Shown in pieces: positions 20,905 to 32,867 of a DNA stretch of 64,000 nucleotides. Origin of the DNA: Pempheris klunzingeri (taxonomy: Eukaryota; Chordata; Actinopteri; Acropomatiformes; Pempheridae); assembly GCF_042242105.1 (NCBI RefSeq), contig NC_092027.1:3175506-3239505 (forward strand). Reading direction: 5' to 3'. Under the pieces are notes generated by a model that was given only the letters and a program-made list of their open reading frames with translations, was not told where the DNA came from and searched no databases. The position numbers and the translations under genes are program-made. Every line of letters starts with the position of its first letter. Positions within the stretch are counted from its first letter, which is position 1.

Positions 20905-20945
20905 GTACACGTTCGGTGGAGGAACCAGACTGGATGTTACTCAAA
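20905..20945 (+). CDS. J segment U4-J2 (long form)
   Basis: Encodes [13 protein letters not shown] in 41 nt, one codon longer than most, because GATGTTACTCAAA replaces GATATTGGAA before the donor. 23-RSS 20866-20904. Shared with U6 and U9. Confidence 0.95.
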
Positions 20946-21282
20946 GTAAGTCAAATGCTTGGGATTCGTTTTATTTCAGGAGTTATTGTTCTTTTCATTC
21001 CCTTCATAATCACCATGAATAGTTGGTTTTCCATAATGATGATTATTTTTGTTGAAATATTTTATGCTTGGAGACAAAGTTAATGTCGACAGATAGATTT
21101 ATAAAAACTTGTTCCAGTGAATTTAAAACATTAAGCCTGGAGATAAATCATTATCTCCAACCTTCATGGTCAAGCCGCATGTTTTGCGTGTTTGTAGGTT
21201 TAGTTCAGACAAAGTCAGAGAGCCGTGTCTCTTTACACTGAGAGGTTTTTGTACGGCGGCTCAATGACTTTGTATCACTGTG

Positions 21283-21320
21283 GTGGACGTTCGGTGGAGG
21301 AACCAGACTGGATGTTGGAA
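21283..21320 (+). CDS. J segment U4-J3
   Basis: Encodes [12 protein letters not shown]; 23-RSS 21244-21282. Confidence 0.95.
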
Positions 21321-22178
21321 GTAAGTTTCTGCACAAATACTAAACTAAATTTCCTAAAGTCGTATTCTAAATTCAGTTTTTGTAGGTTTGAGGCAGATAA
21401 AAATATCTTGTTTTAATTTTAAGACTTTTAGTATCCATGTTGTTATCTGTCCTGCTTTATCATGGAGGCTGACTCGGAGCAGCTTTACTGAACATTTCTT
21501 CAAACATTCCTGTCAAACTGAAATTCAAACAGTGTAGAAAGTGTTGAAGCCATAAAATGTTCATATTAGTGTGAAAATGTTTTGGTCAGTTTTAGTTTAT
21601 TTTCCACATCATTACTTACTGTTGCTGCAATGTGCTGAAATTCACTTTCTTCCAGTAAAATTGAACAACATGAAGATAAAGACGGGTATCTGATAATGTG
21701 CAAAATCTCTGATCCCTTCGTTGTGTCATATATTGTTTCAAATGGTGAAAATCTGTTCAGTTTGGTGAAGATGACTGAAATCCACATGAAGAACGTTTGA
21801 CTGTAGTCCGGTCATTTTCTGTATCTTTCATGTTTCCACTAAATACTTTAAAGTCATTTATAATCAAGGTTTGAGATGATTTTGTTGGCAAAGGTTTAAA
21901 ATGAGGTCCAACGTTGACATTTAATCTGCAGTGTAGTTTGAGGTGTTTCGGGTCTTTTCTGGATGATGATTCTCTCTGTGCTGATGTGCATGAGAGGCTT
22001 CATGAAGGGAAGTGAAACAATGTGTGAGTGAGTGAGTGACTGGTGGAGCAGAAAAACCACCTGACAGAAACTCCTTAAAGGACAAAACCAGCTCTCTCAC
22101 AGTGAAGGTGTCCAAGTGTCTGGTGGTTGATTGACAGCTGTGTGGTCCCCGTCCTCTAATCTGATTGGTGTCTCCTAG

Positions 22179-22504
22179 GTGATGTCCGTCCCACCCTGAC
22201 GGTGCTGCCCCCCTCCGGTGAGGAGCTGGAGAAGGGGAAGGCTACGCTGATGTGTCTGGCCAACAAGGGCTTCCCCTCAGGCTGGAGTCTGGCCTGGAAG
22301 GTGGACGGCAGCAGCAGCTTCAGCTGGGAGGAGAGCAGGAGCCCCGGGGTGCTGGAGAAGGACGGCCGCTACAGCTGGAGCAGCACCCTGAGGCTCCCTG
22401 CTGACCAGTGGAAGAAAGTGGGCTCTGTGACCTGTGAGGCCACCCAGGGCTCCCAGTCTCCAGTCTCAGAGACACTGATGAGGAACCAGTGTCCCCAGTC
22501 CTGA
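22179..22504 (+). CDS. Ig light-chain C exon, U4
   Basis: Complete constant exon with the same predicted protein as U3-C ([15 protein letters not shown]). Poly(A) signal 22651-22656. Confidence 0.96.
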
Positions 22505-23686
22505 GCTGACCCACTGGGACTCTGCTCTGGTTTTACTCTGCTACTGCTCTCAGTCTGACCTCTGATACACTGTCTTTTTTCTCTCTGTAAATGCTTCAGT
22601 ATAATTCTCACTTGCTTTATTGTTGACTGATACAGTTGATCATTCAAAACAATAAAAGTCTCATAAAACATTGGTTTTACATTCATGACAGTGATGGATC
22701 TTTTTCTTTGCCGTATGTTTCATATTAGGAACATTTGTTAGAATAAAGCATGAGGCCACAATTTTTCTAGTCACTTCTTGATACTTCATAGTTGTTGCAG
22801 GTTTGTTTGTCATGACTGAAAATTGGTAACAATCCTCAGAATGATTAAAGTATTTCAATGGAAAACCAACAAATGACTTCATATCACTGAAATCTGCTCC
22901 TGATGATGCATTTGTTGTTGGGACTTCATTTGTATGTGATAGTGATAGAAAGTTGGTGATAAATAAAAAGCAGAGTATCATCAGCATAAAGTGAGATTTT
23001 AATGCCAGTAATATTTAAATGAAAGGGTTAGTGATTGAACACAAGGCTTAATGACAGAGGATGATGGTCTCTGTATGTAGAAGAGAAAGGAGAACTATTG
23101 ATCAGCTGTGCCCATGTTTGTTAATAAAAGAATAAAGGCTGAAATGTTGCTGCCTTAATAATTACAATCCATCCATTAAATCTACAGTGAGTGGGTTTAT
23201 CTCAGGGTCAGATCAGTAGTATTTTATTATGTAGACGTCACCTCTGAAAGCTGAGTCAGTGCAGCCTAACAGTGTCTCTGTTTAGCTGTGGTGTCCTACA
23301 GCAGGAAGGTGCTGATGTGAGAGGATGAAAGGAGGCCATTTTACAGCAGTCGTACAGGAGTCTGTGCCACATGGTGTCCTGTCTTTGATTCAAAAGCACG
23401 GCTGTGATTTGGTCTAAAAAAGTGCCAGATATGAGGCTTTGGTTGCTTACAAAGAAAAAGAAGATGTAAGTGCTTCATTAAGAAAAGTCTTGTGGAAATA
23501 GAGGTGTTTGTGTTTAAAAACTATTAGAGCATCATTTTATTGCTCTACAATGAAGGCCAAGTCAGTTTTGTGTGAGTGACTCAGTGAAGTGTATCAGTCT
23601 CTGCAGCAGCTTCCAGCTGCAGCAGTCAGTTGAGTTTCTGTTCAGTCTGACTGAGTGAGGTTTTTGTACGACGCTTTTTTACTGTG

Positions 23687-24160
23687 TGAACGACCACTGA
23701 CTGTTCACATAGATATGCCCCATACAGTAATAAACTGCTGCATCTTCAGTCTGGACTCCACTGATGGTCAGAGTGAAGTCAGAGTTTGATCCACTGCCTG
23801 TAAAACGATCTGGAATTCCTGATGCTCGAGTGCTAGTAGTGTGAATAAGCAGTTTAGGAGTTTCTCCATCTCTCTGTTGGTACCAGGATAAATAGCTCCC
23901 ACTATAAACATCCCGACTGGTCTTACAGCTGATGGTGACGGAGCCTCCCACAGCAGAGCTCACTGCTCCAGGCTGAGTCACTGTGGCCTGACCTCTGGAC
24001 TCTGAGGGCACAGAGACAGAAACATAAAGCAGCGTCACGGTTTAGTCGGCTTCATTTCAGAGGGACGGATGTTGATGGAGGAGAGGAGTCTGATGCTCTG
24101 GACTTTACCTGTGAAGCAGCAGCAGAGGAGAGTCCAGATGAGGACGGAGGTCAGAGTCAT
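23687..24160 (-). CDS. Ig light-chain V gene VA8 (family A, b position)
   Basis: Leader exon 24109-24160, V exon 23687-24001, 12-RSS 23659-23686 with heptamer CACAGTA, promoter 24241-24286. N-terminus ATVTQPG; CDR1 [14 protein letters not shown]2 [11 protein letters not shown]3 part [15 protein letters not shown]3 codons and the variant heptamer are shared with VA2, so that end of the gene has a common source. Confidence 0.94.
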
Positions 24161-25184
24161 GTTTGTGATGAGGAGGATTTCTGTGGCTTCTGTTGTTGTG
24201 AAGGACGGCTGTCAGTCATCCAGTGTTCAACTCTCAGGACTATAAACTCTCCCAGAGCAGTGGAGCATGGTGCTGCTGATGCAAAGTGGCCCTCTATGGA
24301 AATGCTCCCACTGACCCCAACAGGGACATGGATTACTCTGATGATGCTGTTTATCAATGGATCAATCAGTTTATCAGAGTATTGATTAGTTTTCAGTATA
24401 AATTCTAAATTTAACTTTATTCTTCGGAACAAATTTATTTTCTAAATGTGTCTTATCTTATTCTGTTACTAGAGAAAAACACATCAGATTGAAGTCTGTG
24501 ATTCTTTGAGGAAATATTGAAATCAGAGATGAGTTTTTGTGACTTTGTTTATGTTTCAGTAGAAATACATTTTTCTGCTGTTAACTATAAATTAATATAA
24601 TTATAGTGATTCTTGAATGAGTCACATTATGTCCTCGAACCGACTGAACTCTTCACTTAAACATTTTGCTGAACTGAAAATCAAACTTTAACAGTTTTCA
24701 GATAAACTTGTCTCAGAGGTTTCACCTGATGTTTCTCAAAGATTTGAATCTTTCACACACTGTGTGTCACAAATGAACATCTTAAAACATTACCGTCACA
24801 TTTAACCACCGAGCTGTGTGAGCGGGTTTGATTTGATGACTTTTTACATGTAATCCAACAAGGTTCACTTTAAACGAGTAAAACAAACAGATCTTGTTGG
24901 TCTTTTCTGTAGTTTAGAAGAAACCTTTAAGGTATTGTGAAACAAAGAACACCTGACATTTTATCAGACCAGGTTATTTCATCATCTTTTCATGTCCAAA
25001 CTCAGACGTAGCTTGGTGACTAAACAGTTTAACTTTTTAACTTTAGTACTGACACCTCACGGTCCAGCAGTGATGCCTGCCTGTTGCCATGGTTACTGAG
25101 CTCAGAGGAGGAAGTGAAACACCGAGCAGCGCTTTCATCCAAACTGTCCGGGTCTCTAAATTTCCTCCACGTGTCTCTCTGCAG

Positions 25185-25372
25185 CGGGTGGAGTCGTCCC
25201 CACCCTGAGCGTGCTGCCCCCCTCCAGTGAGGAGCTGCAGCAGGGGAAGGACAGACCAGGGTCCCCAGTCCTGAGCTCACCCACTGGGACTCTGCTGCTG
25301 GTTTCACTCTGCTGCTGCTCTCAGGCTGCACTTTCTCTCCCTCTCTCGCTCTTTAATGACATGTTTCATTGA
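25185..25372 (+). pseudogene. Pseudo-C exon, U4
   Basis: Same internal deletion as in U3. GVVPTLSVLPPS start (GTC for GCC). The former poly(A) signal reads AAGAAA. Confidence 0.92.
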
Positions 25373-26174
25373 AGTTTTTAAAGTGTTGTTGCTTGATATC
25401 ATTTTGATAATTTCACAACAAGAAAGACCATTTCATCAAATCAGGGGTTTTCATCTGTGTTATTGTGAAAGTAACACATGGAGGTGTCTTAATAGTTCCA
25501 TTAAATCCCAAAAGAATGAACTCAAGTGAGTTTACAGTTTTGGAAAAGTCTGGAGAAAAGAAAGAACGAGTTCATTCTGTGTTTAATACACTTGATGGTA
25601 CGAGAACATGCAGCCCAGACATGATAGAAGTAAATTCCTTAAAGCTTTTGTGACTACAGACACCGCTTCTAATCAATTATTACAAATCAGTTTTTTGTGA
25701 ACAAAGCTGATTGTTAAAATGTCTGAAGGAAAATCAGACCTCTCATGTTGAAACGGTTTTATAAATGTCCAGAAAAGTGTAATGAATCCGATGAAAGTAA
25801 AAATCTGAGGAAAATTTATTGTATTTGTTCGATGAAGTAGAAGATAATCAACTAATCAATAATCAATATAAAATAGAGCAAAAGCAAAACAAACTCTTGT
25901 TAATGTTGCTGCCTGTATTAACTCATCTACATTTCAACTCAGCTACAACAGATGTAGTTTGATCAGACTTTAAATATATTATTTAACAGCCTGTTCCAGT
26001 AAAATGACCATTTTAACGTACTTTACTTTAAATAGTGTTTCCTGGCAGTATTCTGTCATAAAGGACGTCACTGTCTGTCAAACCTCTTTAGTGTCTGTGT
26101 TTCTCTGCAGCTTCTCTGTGAGATCAGTTCCTCTTTAGCTGAGGGAGGTTTTTGTACGGCGTTGTATCACTGTG

Positions 26175-26742
26175 TGAGCGGGAAGCTGTTTTGCTGCTGA
26201 CAGTAATAAACTCCTGCATCTTCAGTCTGGACTCTGCTGATGGTCAGAGTGAAGTCGGTCTGATGGGCTGTTGCACTAAAACGGTCAGAAACTCCTGAAT
26301 GACGAATTGTAGTGTCTACAATCAGGAGTTTAGGAGCTTCACCAGCTTTCTGAAGGTACCAGTTCATGTCGTCACCTATATTTGTACTGGATTTACATCT
26401 GATAGAGACAGTCTGTCCTGGAACAACAGACTGAGATTCAGGAGACTGAGTCACGATAATTTCTGCTGATGAATCTGGAAAACATGAAAAAGAGGAGAAG
26501 GGTTATTGAGACAAATCCAGCCTGGAGGAAGATGATCAACATCCAAACAGAAGAGAATCAAATGTTTAACATGGAGAACAGATGGAAGAAGGTCAATGCT
26601 GCTTGTTTCAGTGATTCTCCATCATAGCAGAGCATCATTGTGGTGAACCTGGCTGCACCCTGAAGCAAAGTTTCCAGAAGAGAGTCTCACCCTGAACAAG
26701 GAGCCCCAGGGTGGCCAGCAGTAGAGTCAGTGACATCATCAT
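26175..26742 (-). CDS. Ig light-chain V gene VB2 (family B)
   Basis: Leader exon 26691-26742, V exon 26175-26474, 12-RSS 26147-26174, octamer/TTAAGA 26803-26844. CDR2 VDTTIRH (codons GTA and ATT at the two variable sites, and His for Gln), CDR3 part QQQNSFPL. Confidence 0.95.
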
Positions 26743-28099
26743 CGTGCTGCCGGCGTGTCAGCGTCTCTGAAAGGTCTGAACAGCCACCGATCAACACTGG
26801 TCTCTTAACGGCCGGGAGCAGAGAGGCAGGACACACATGCAAACACACAGAGTCAGTGAACTGTAGCCGTCCTCAACATATCATGGAGTTTCCCCTCAGA
26901 GCTCAGAGCAGATTAGCATATTTACATGTAGAGGAGAATGAAAAGTGTGGTGCTAAACCGATCCAGTGGTTCATGGACAGGTTTGTTCTCTCTGTCCAGT
27001 CTGTTAACACGGTCTTTTTCCACAATGACTAGTTAGATTCATATCAATAATGATTTGACAGCTTTAGGTGTTTTCATACGGAGGTTTGACCAAGTAAAGT
27101 GGTGATGAGTCATGAGGGGATGCTGAGGCCGAGGATCTCACACAGCGTGCTGGACAGAGTCCAACCAGAAGTTTTGGACATTTGGGCAGAACCAGAAAAC
27201 ACTGAAGTCCTCATCAGTCACAGCTGGACACATTCTTTGCCTCCAGTCCATGTGCTAACAGCTGTGAGCAGTAATGTGAGTTTCCTGAAGGTCTTCATGC
27301 TGCACTTCTCCTCCATGTTGACTGAAAAGTTCAGATTCTACAGTCGTCACCTTTTCTCCACAAGGTCCATTCAGAAGCTGCTCTGGAGCTTTGGGCCAAA
27401 GCGCATGATTTTCCTCAGCAGATGGAGTCCCATGATGGTTCAGATGAGCGGGAATGTGATCAACTAAATGACAACTAGGTGATCCATCTGCCGGGGAAGA
27501 TCATGTGATGTGACTGAAAGCTCCACAACAGCTAGTAGATGGATGTTGTGCAGATATCGTTTTGTTGTTTCAAAGGTGGAAAATGAACTTTCAGTCTCAG
27601 TGTATTTGTTGGGTTTTTGTGTTGAATGTAAAATAAAATGTGTTGTTGTAAATTCTTTGGCGCATCACTGACGTCTTTTTTCTTTTTATGATTCCACTTG
27701 ATATCTGTCGTTTCTTTGCTTACTATGGGTTCATACATCTAAAGTAACATCTTGTGACTGGAGAGGTGGACAGGTGTTTCTCTGGGCCAGCATTGATGGT
27801 GAAGCTGATGTTGATCAGTGTCTTCATGTTTTCCTTGAACAGGTTACAGTTGAGATCGCTGTGGCCCAGGATGAGGCTGGGATCAAAGGTCATGACCTAG
27901 ACTGTCCCAGGTTGACACCTTTTGATTGATTGGCAGATCAGATAAGAACATGGGATAATAATGTGATGTGAATGGATGGTGATAAACTGTGATGGAGGAA
28001 CTAATTTAATTTGCACAAAGATTTTCTGTCATTTTCTGTTTTGATTCACGTTTTCTGGTGTTAAAGCAGCAGTGGTGAAATGTTCACTCTGCTTGATGA

Positions 28100-28101
<2 letters not shown>

Positions 28102-28136
<35 letters not shown>
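28102..28136. repeat. (TG)n tract before VA9
   Basis: 35-bp TG/CA tract; the following AP-1-like site reads TTGACTCA. Confidence 0.92.
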
Positions 28137-28137
<1 letters not shown>

Positions 28138-28248
28138 TTGACTCAGTGAAGTGTATCAGTCTCTGCAGAAGCTTCCAGCTGCAGCAGTCAGTTCAGTTTC
28201 TGTTCAGTCTGACTGAGGGAGGTTTTTGTACGACGCTTTTTCACTGTG

Positions 28249-28731
28249 TGAACGAATTCTGACTGTTCACATAGAAATACCCCAGACAGTAATAAACTGC
28301 TGCATCTTCAGTCTGGACTCCACTGATGGTCAGAGTGAAGTCAGAGTTTGATCCACTGCCTGTAAAACGACCTGGAGTTCCTGATGCTCGAGTGCTAGCA
28401 CGGTAAATGAGCAGTTTAGGAGTTTTTCCATCTCTCTGTTGGTACCAGGATAAATAGTGATTGCTGCTCCAAGTATAAACATCCCGACTGGTCTTACAGC
28501 TGATGGTGACGGAGCCTCCCACAGCAGAGCTCACTGCTCCAGGCTGAGTCGCTGTGTACTGACCTCTGGACTCTGAGGGCACAGAGACAGAAACATAAAG
28601 CAGCGTCACGGTTTAGTCGGCTTCATTTCAGAGGGACGGATGTTGATGGAGGAGAGAAGTCTGATGCTCTGGACTTTACCTGTGAAGCAGCAGCAGAGGA
28701 GAGTCCAGATGAGGACGGAGGTCAGAGTCAT
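28249..28731 (-). CDS. Ig light-chain V gene VA9 (family A, a position, long CDR1)
   Basis: Leader exon 28680-28731, V exon 28249-28572, 12-RSS 28221-28248, promoter 28812-28857. CDR1 [17 protein letters not shown]2 [15 protein letters not shown]3 part [12 protein letters not shown]. Unique framework 2 change: RDGKTPK for RDGETPK. Confidence 0.95.
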
Positions 28732-29229
28732 GTTTGTGATGAGGAGGATTTCTGTGGCTTCTGTTGTTGTGAAGGACGGCTGTCAGTCATCCAGTGCTCA
28801 ACTCTCAGGACTATAAACTCTCCCAGAGCAGTGGAGCATGGTGCTGCTGATGCAAAGTGGCTCTCTATGGAAATGCTCCCACTGACCCCAACAGGGACTT
28901 CAGGATCAGTCAATTCATCAGTCTATTGATTAGAAGTTATTTAACACCAGTTTTGTAGGATGTTGGCTCTGTGCTTGTGGAGGATTTTTAAAGATGTTTT
29001 TGTTTAAATTGATTTTGAGAGAAAATTTATCTAAGTTCCCTTTAAAATATGTGTGCATGAAATAAAAATATACAATCTATAAACCGGTGGCTCTGTGTTT
29101 TTTAATCTGACAATATTCTACAATGACAAACTATTTTTGGGGAGGTTGTTTGTGTCAGAGTCAGAGAGCCGTGTCTCTTCTACACTGAGAGGTTTTTGTA
29201 CGGCGGCTCAATGACTTTGTATCACTGTG

Positions 29230-29267
29230 GTGGACTTTTGGTGGAGGAACCAGACTGGATGTTGGAA
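29230..29267 (+). CDS. J segment U5-J1
   Basis: Encodes [12 protein letters not shown]; 23-RSS 29191-29229. Confidence 0.95.
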
Positions 29268-29608
29268 GTAAGTCAAATGTATTTTTTATTTTGGCTGTTT
29301 TATTATTATCATGAATTATATTCAACACTGTAGGAAAAAACTAGTGTTCAGTTGCTCAATGAATAATTTTCTGTCAGAGACAAAGTTCACTTCAGAAACA
29401 GAAATCAATCAAAAAGTCATTGTAACAAAAAGAATATTGAGACAGTTGATGAATCATTGTTTTGATTGATTGTGTTGTTTCATGCTTTAATGGTAGAACT
29501 GCATGCTGAGGGCTTGTAGGTTTAGTTCAGTCTGTCAGAGTCAGAGAGCCGTGTCTCTTTACACTGAGAGGTTTTTGTACGGCGGCTCAATGACTTTGTA
29601 TCACTGTG

Positions 29609-29646
29609 GTACACGTTCGGTGGAGGAACCAGACTGGATATTGGAA
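29609..29646 (+). CDS. J segment U5-J2
   Basis: Encodes [12 protein letters not shown]; 23-RSS 29570-29608. Confidence 0.95.
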
Positions 29647-29987
29647 GTAAGTCAAATGCTTGGGATTCGTTTCATTTCAGGAGTTATTGTTCTTTTCATT
29701 CCCTTCATAATCACCATGAATAGTTGGTTTTCCATAATGATGATTATTTTTGTTGAAATATTTTGTGCTTGGAGACAAAGTTAATGTCGACAGAGAGATT
29801 TATAAAAACTTGTTCCAGTGAATTTAAAACATTAAGCCTGGAGGTAAATCATTATCTCCAACCTTCATGGTCAAGCCGCATGTTTTGCGTGTTTGTAGGT
29901 TTAGTTCAGTCTGTCAGAGTCAGAGAGCCGTGTCTCTTTACACTGAGAGGTTTTTGTACAGCGGCTCAATGACTTTGTATCACTGTG

Positions 29988-30025
29988 GTGGACGTTCGGT
30001 GGAGGAACCAGACTGGATGTTGGAA
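29988..30025 (+). CDS. J segment U5-J3
   Basis: Encodes [12 protein letters not shown]; 23-RSS 29949-29987. Its upstream flank (about 29901-29930) reads CAGTCTGTCAGAGTCAG as before J2, where the other J3 copies read CAGACAAAGTCAG: a short J2-to-J3 conversion. Confidence 0.95.
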
Positions 30026-30884
30026 GTAAGTTTCTGCACAAATACTAAACTAAATTTCCTAAAGTCGTATTCTAAATTCAGTTTTTGTACTTTTGAGGCA
30101 GATAAAAAATATCTTGTTTTAATTTTAAGACTTTTAGTATCCATGTTGTGATCTGTCCTGCTTTATCATGGAGGCTGACTCGGAGCAGCTTTACTGAACA
30201 TTTCTTCAAACATTCCTGTCAAACTGAAATTCAAACAGTGTAGAAAGTGTTGAAGCCATAAAATGTTCATATTAGTGTGAAAATGTTTTGGTCAGTTTTA
30301 GTTTATCTTCCACATCATTACTTACTGTTGCTGCAATGTGCTGAAATTCACTTTCTTCCAGTAAAATTGAACAGCATGAAGATAAAGACGGGTATCTGAT
30401 AATGTGCAAAATCTCTGATCCCTTCGTTGTGTCATATATTGTTTCAAATGGTGAAAATGTGTTCAGTTTGGTGAAGATGACTGAAATCCACATGAAGAAC
30501 GTTTGACTGTAGTCCGGTCATTTTCTGTATCTTTCATGTTTCCACTAAATACTTTAAAGTCATTTATAATCAAGGTTTTAAATGATTTTGTTGGCAAAGG
30601 TTTAAAACGAGGTCCAACGTTGACATTTTATCTGCAGTGTAGTTTGAGGTGTTTCAGGTCTTTTCTGGATGATTATTCTCTCTGTGCTGATGTGCATGAG
30701 AGGCTTCATAAAGGGAAGTGAAACAATGTGTGAGTGAGTGAGTGACTGGTGGAGCAGAAAAACCACCTGACAGAAACTCCTTAAAGGACAAAATCAGCTC
30801 TCTCACAGTGAAGGTGTCCAAGTGTGTGGTGGTTGATTGACAGCTGTGTGGTCCCCGTCCTCTAATCTGATTGGTGTCTCCTAG

Positions 30885-31210
30885 GTGATGTCCGTCCCAC
30901 CCTGACGGTGCTGCCCCCCTCCGGTGAGGAGCTGGAGAAGGGGAAGGCCACGCTGATGTGTCTGGCCAACAAGGGCTTCCCCTCAGGCTGGAGTCTGGCC
31001 TGGAAGGTGGACGGCAGCAGCAGCTTCAGCTGGGAGGAGAGCAGGAGCCCCGGGGTGCTGGAGAAGGACGGCCGCTACAGCTGGAGCAGCACCCTGAGGC
31101 TCCCTGCTGACCAGTGGAAGAAGGTGGGCTCTGTGACCTGTGAGGCCACCCAGGGCTCCCAGTCTAAAGTCTCAGAGACACTGATGAGGAACCAGTGTCC
31201 CCAGTCCTGA
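30885..31210 (+). CDS. Ig light-chain C exon, U5
   Basis: Complete constant exon of the SQSKVSETL type (AAA Lys codon for the CCA Pro of U2-U4). Poly(A) signal 31357-31362. Confidence 0.96.
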
Positions 31211-31376
31211 GCTGACCCACTGGGACTCTGCTCTGGTTTTACTCTGCTACTGCTCTCAGTCTGACCTCTGATACACTGTCTTTTTTCTCTCTGTAAATGC
31301 TTCAGTATAATTCTCACTTGCTTTATTGTTGACTGATACAGTTGATCATTCAAAACAATAAAAGTCTCATAAAACA

Positions 31377-31692
31377 TTGGCTTCCATTCATGACAGTGAT
31401 GGATCTTTTTCTTTGCCGTATGTTTCATATTAGGAACATTTGTTAGAATAAAGTATGAGGCCACAATTTTTCTAGTCACTTCTTGATACTTCGTAGTTGT
31501 TGCAGGTTTGTTTGTTACGACTGAAAATTGGTAACAATCCTCATAATGATTAAAATATTTCAATGGAAAACCAACAAATGACTTCATATCACTGAAATCT
31601 GCTCCTGATGATGCATTTGTTGTTGGGACTTCATTTGCATGTGATAGTGATAGAAAGTTGGTGATAAATAAAAAGCAGAGTATCATCAGCAT
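31377..31692 (-). other. Antisense open frame with signal-peptide-like start (U5 copy)
   Basis: The frame starts MLMILCFLFITNFLSLSHA, a good signal-peptide pattern, followed by about 85 residues with three Cys (EDCYQF, IHHCHE, and one near REKRQC). In some units it runs on into the antisense of the C exon, which is surely not coding. Copies start at 8257, 14268, 22987, 31692, 40437, 49157 and 62131. U3 and U4 are shifted near the end by an insertion; U6 has an in-frame 9-bp insertion in the signal part. I do not recognise the family. It may be an old exon or chance. Confidence 0.25.
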
Positions 31693-32393
31693 AAAGTGAG
31701 ATTTTAATGCCAGTGATATTTAAATGAAAGATTTAATGATTGAACACAAGGCTTAATGACAGAGAGGATGATGGTCTCTGTATGTAGAAGAGAAAAGAGA
31801 ACTATTGATCAGCTGTGCCCATGTTTGTTAATAAAAGAATAAAAGCTGAAGTGTTGCTGCCTTAATAATTACAATCCATCCATTAAATCTACAGTGAGTG
31901 GGTTTATCTCAGGGTCAGATCAGTAGTATTTTATTATGTAGACGTCACCTCTGAAAGCTGAGTCAGTGCAGCCTAACAGTGTCTCTGTTTAGCTGTGGTG
32001 TCCTACAGCAGGAAGGTGCTGATGTGAAAAGATGAAAGGAGGCCATTTTACAGCAGTCGTACAGGAGTCTGTGCCACATGGTGTCCTGTCTTTGATTCAA
32101 AAGCACGGCTGTGATTTGGTCTAAAAAAGTGCCAGATATGAGGCTTTAGTTGCTTATAAAGAAAAAGAAGATGTAAGCGCTTCATTAAGAAAAGTCTTGT
32201 GGAAATAGAGGTGTTTGTGTTTAAAAACTATCAGAGCATCATTTTATTGCTCTACAATGAAGGCCAAGTAAGTTTTGTGTGAGTGACTCAGTGAAGTGTA
32301 TCAGTCTCTGCAGCAGCTTCCAGCTGCAGCAGTCAGTTCAGTTTCTGTTCAGTCTGACTGAGGGAGGTTTTTGTACGACGCTTTTTCACTGTG

Positions 32394-32867
32394 TGAACGA
32401 ATTCTGACTGTTCACATAGAATACCCCCAGACAGTAATAAACTGCTGCATCTTCAGTCTGGACTCCACTGATGGTCAGAGTGAAGTCAGTGTTTGATCCA
32501 CTGCCTGTAAAACGATCTGGAATCCCTGATTCTCGAGTGCTAGTAGTGTGAATAAGCAGTTTAGGAGTTTCTCCATCTCTCTGTTGGTACCAGGATAAAT
32601 AGCTCCCACTATAAACATCCCGACTGGTCTTACAGCTGATGGTGACGGAGCCTCCCACAGCAGAGCTCACTGCTCCAGGCTGAGTCGCTGTGTACTGACC
32701 TCTGGACTCTGAGGGCACAGAGACAGAAACATAAAGCAGCGTCACGGTTTAGTCGGCTTCATTTCAGAGGGACGGATGTTGGTAGAGGAGAGGAGTCTGA
32801 TGCTCTGGACTTTACCTGTGAAGCAGCAGCAGAGGAGAGTCCAGATGAGGACGGAGGTCAGAGTCAT
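32394..32867 (-). CDS. Ig light-chain V gene VA10 (family A, b position)
   Basis: Leader exon 32816-32867, V exon 32394-32708, 12-RSS 32366-32393, promoter 32948-32993. CDR1 [14 protein letters not shown]2 [13 protein letters not shown] in framework 3 (as VA4), CDR3 part [12 protein letters not shown]. Confidence 0.95.

Larger units (their letters stand above)
19526..28220. repeat. Array unit U4 (complete, 8.70 kb)
   Basis: Holds VA7, J1-J3, C, VA8, pseudo-C, VB2. Its VA7-to-J2 block is nearly the same as that of U9, including a distinctive extra ATTCATC stretch after the VA promoter. Confidence 0.92.
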
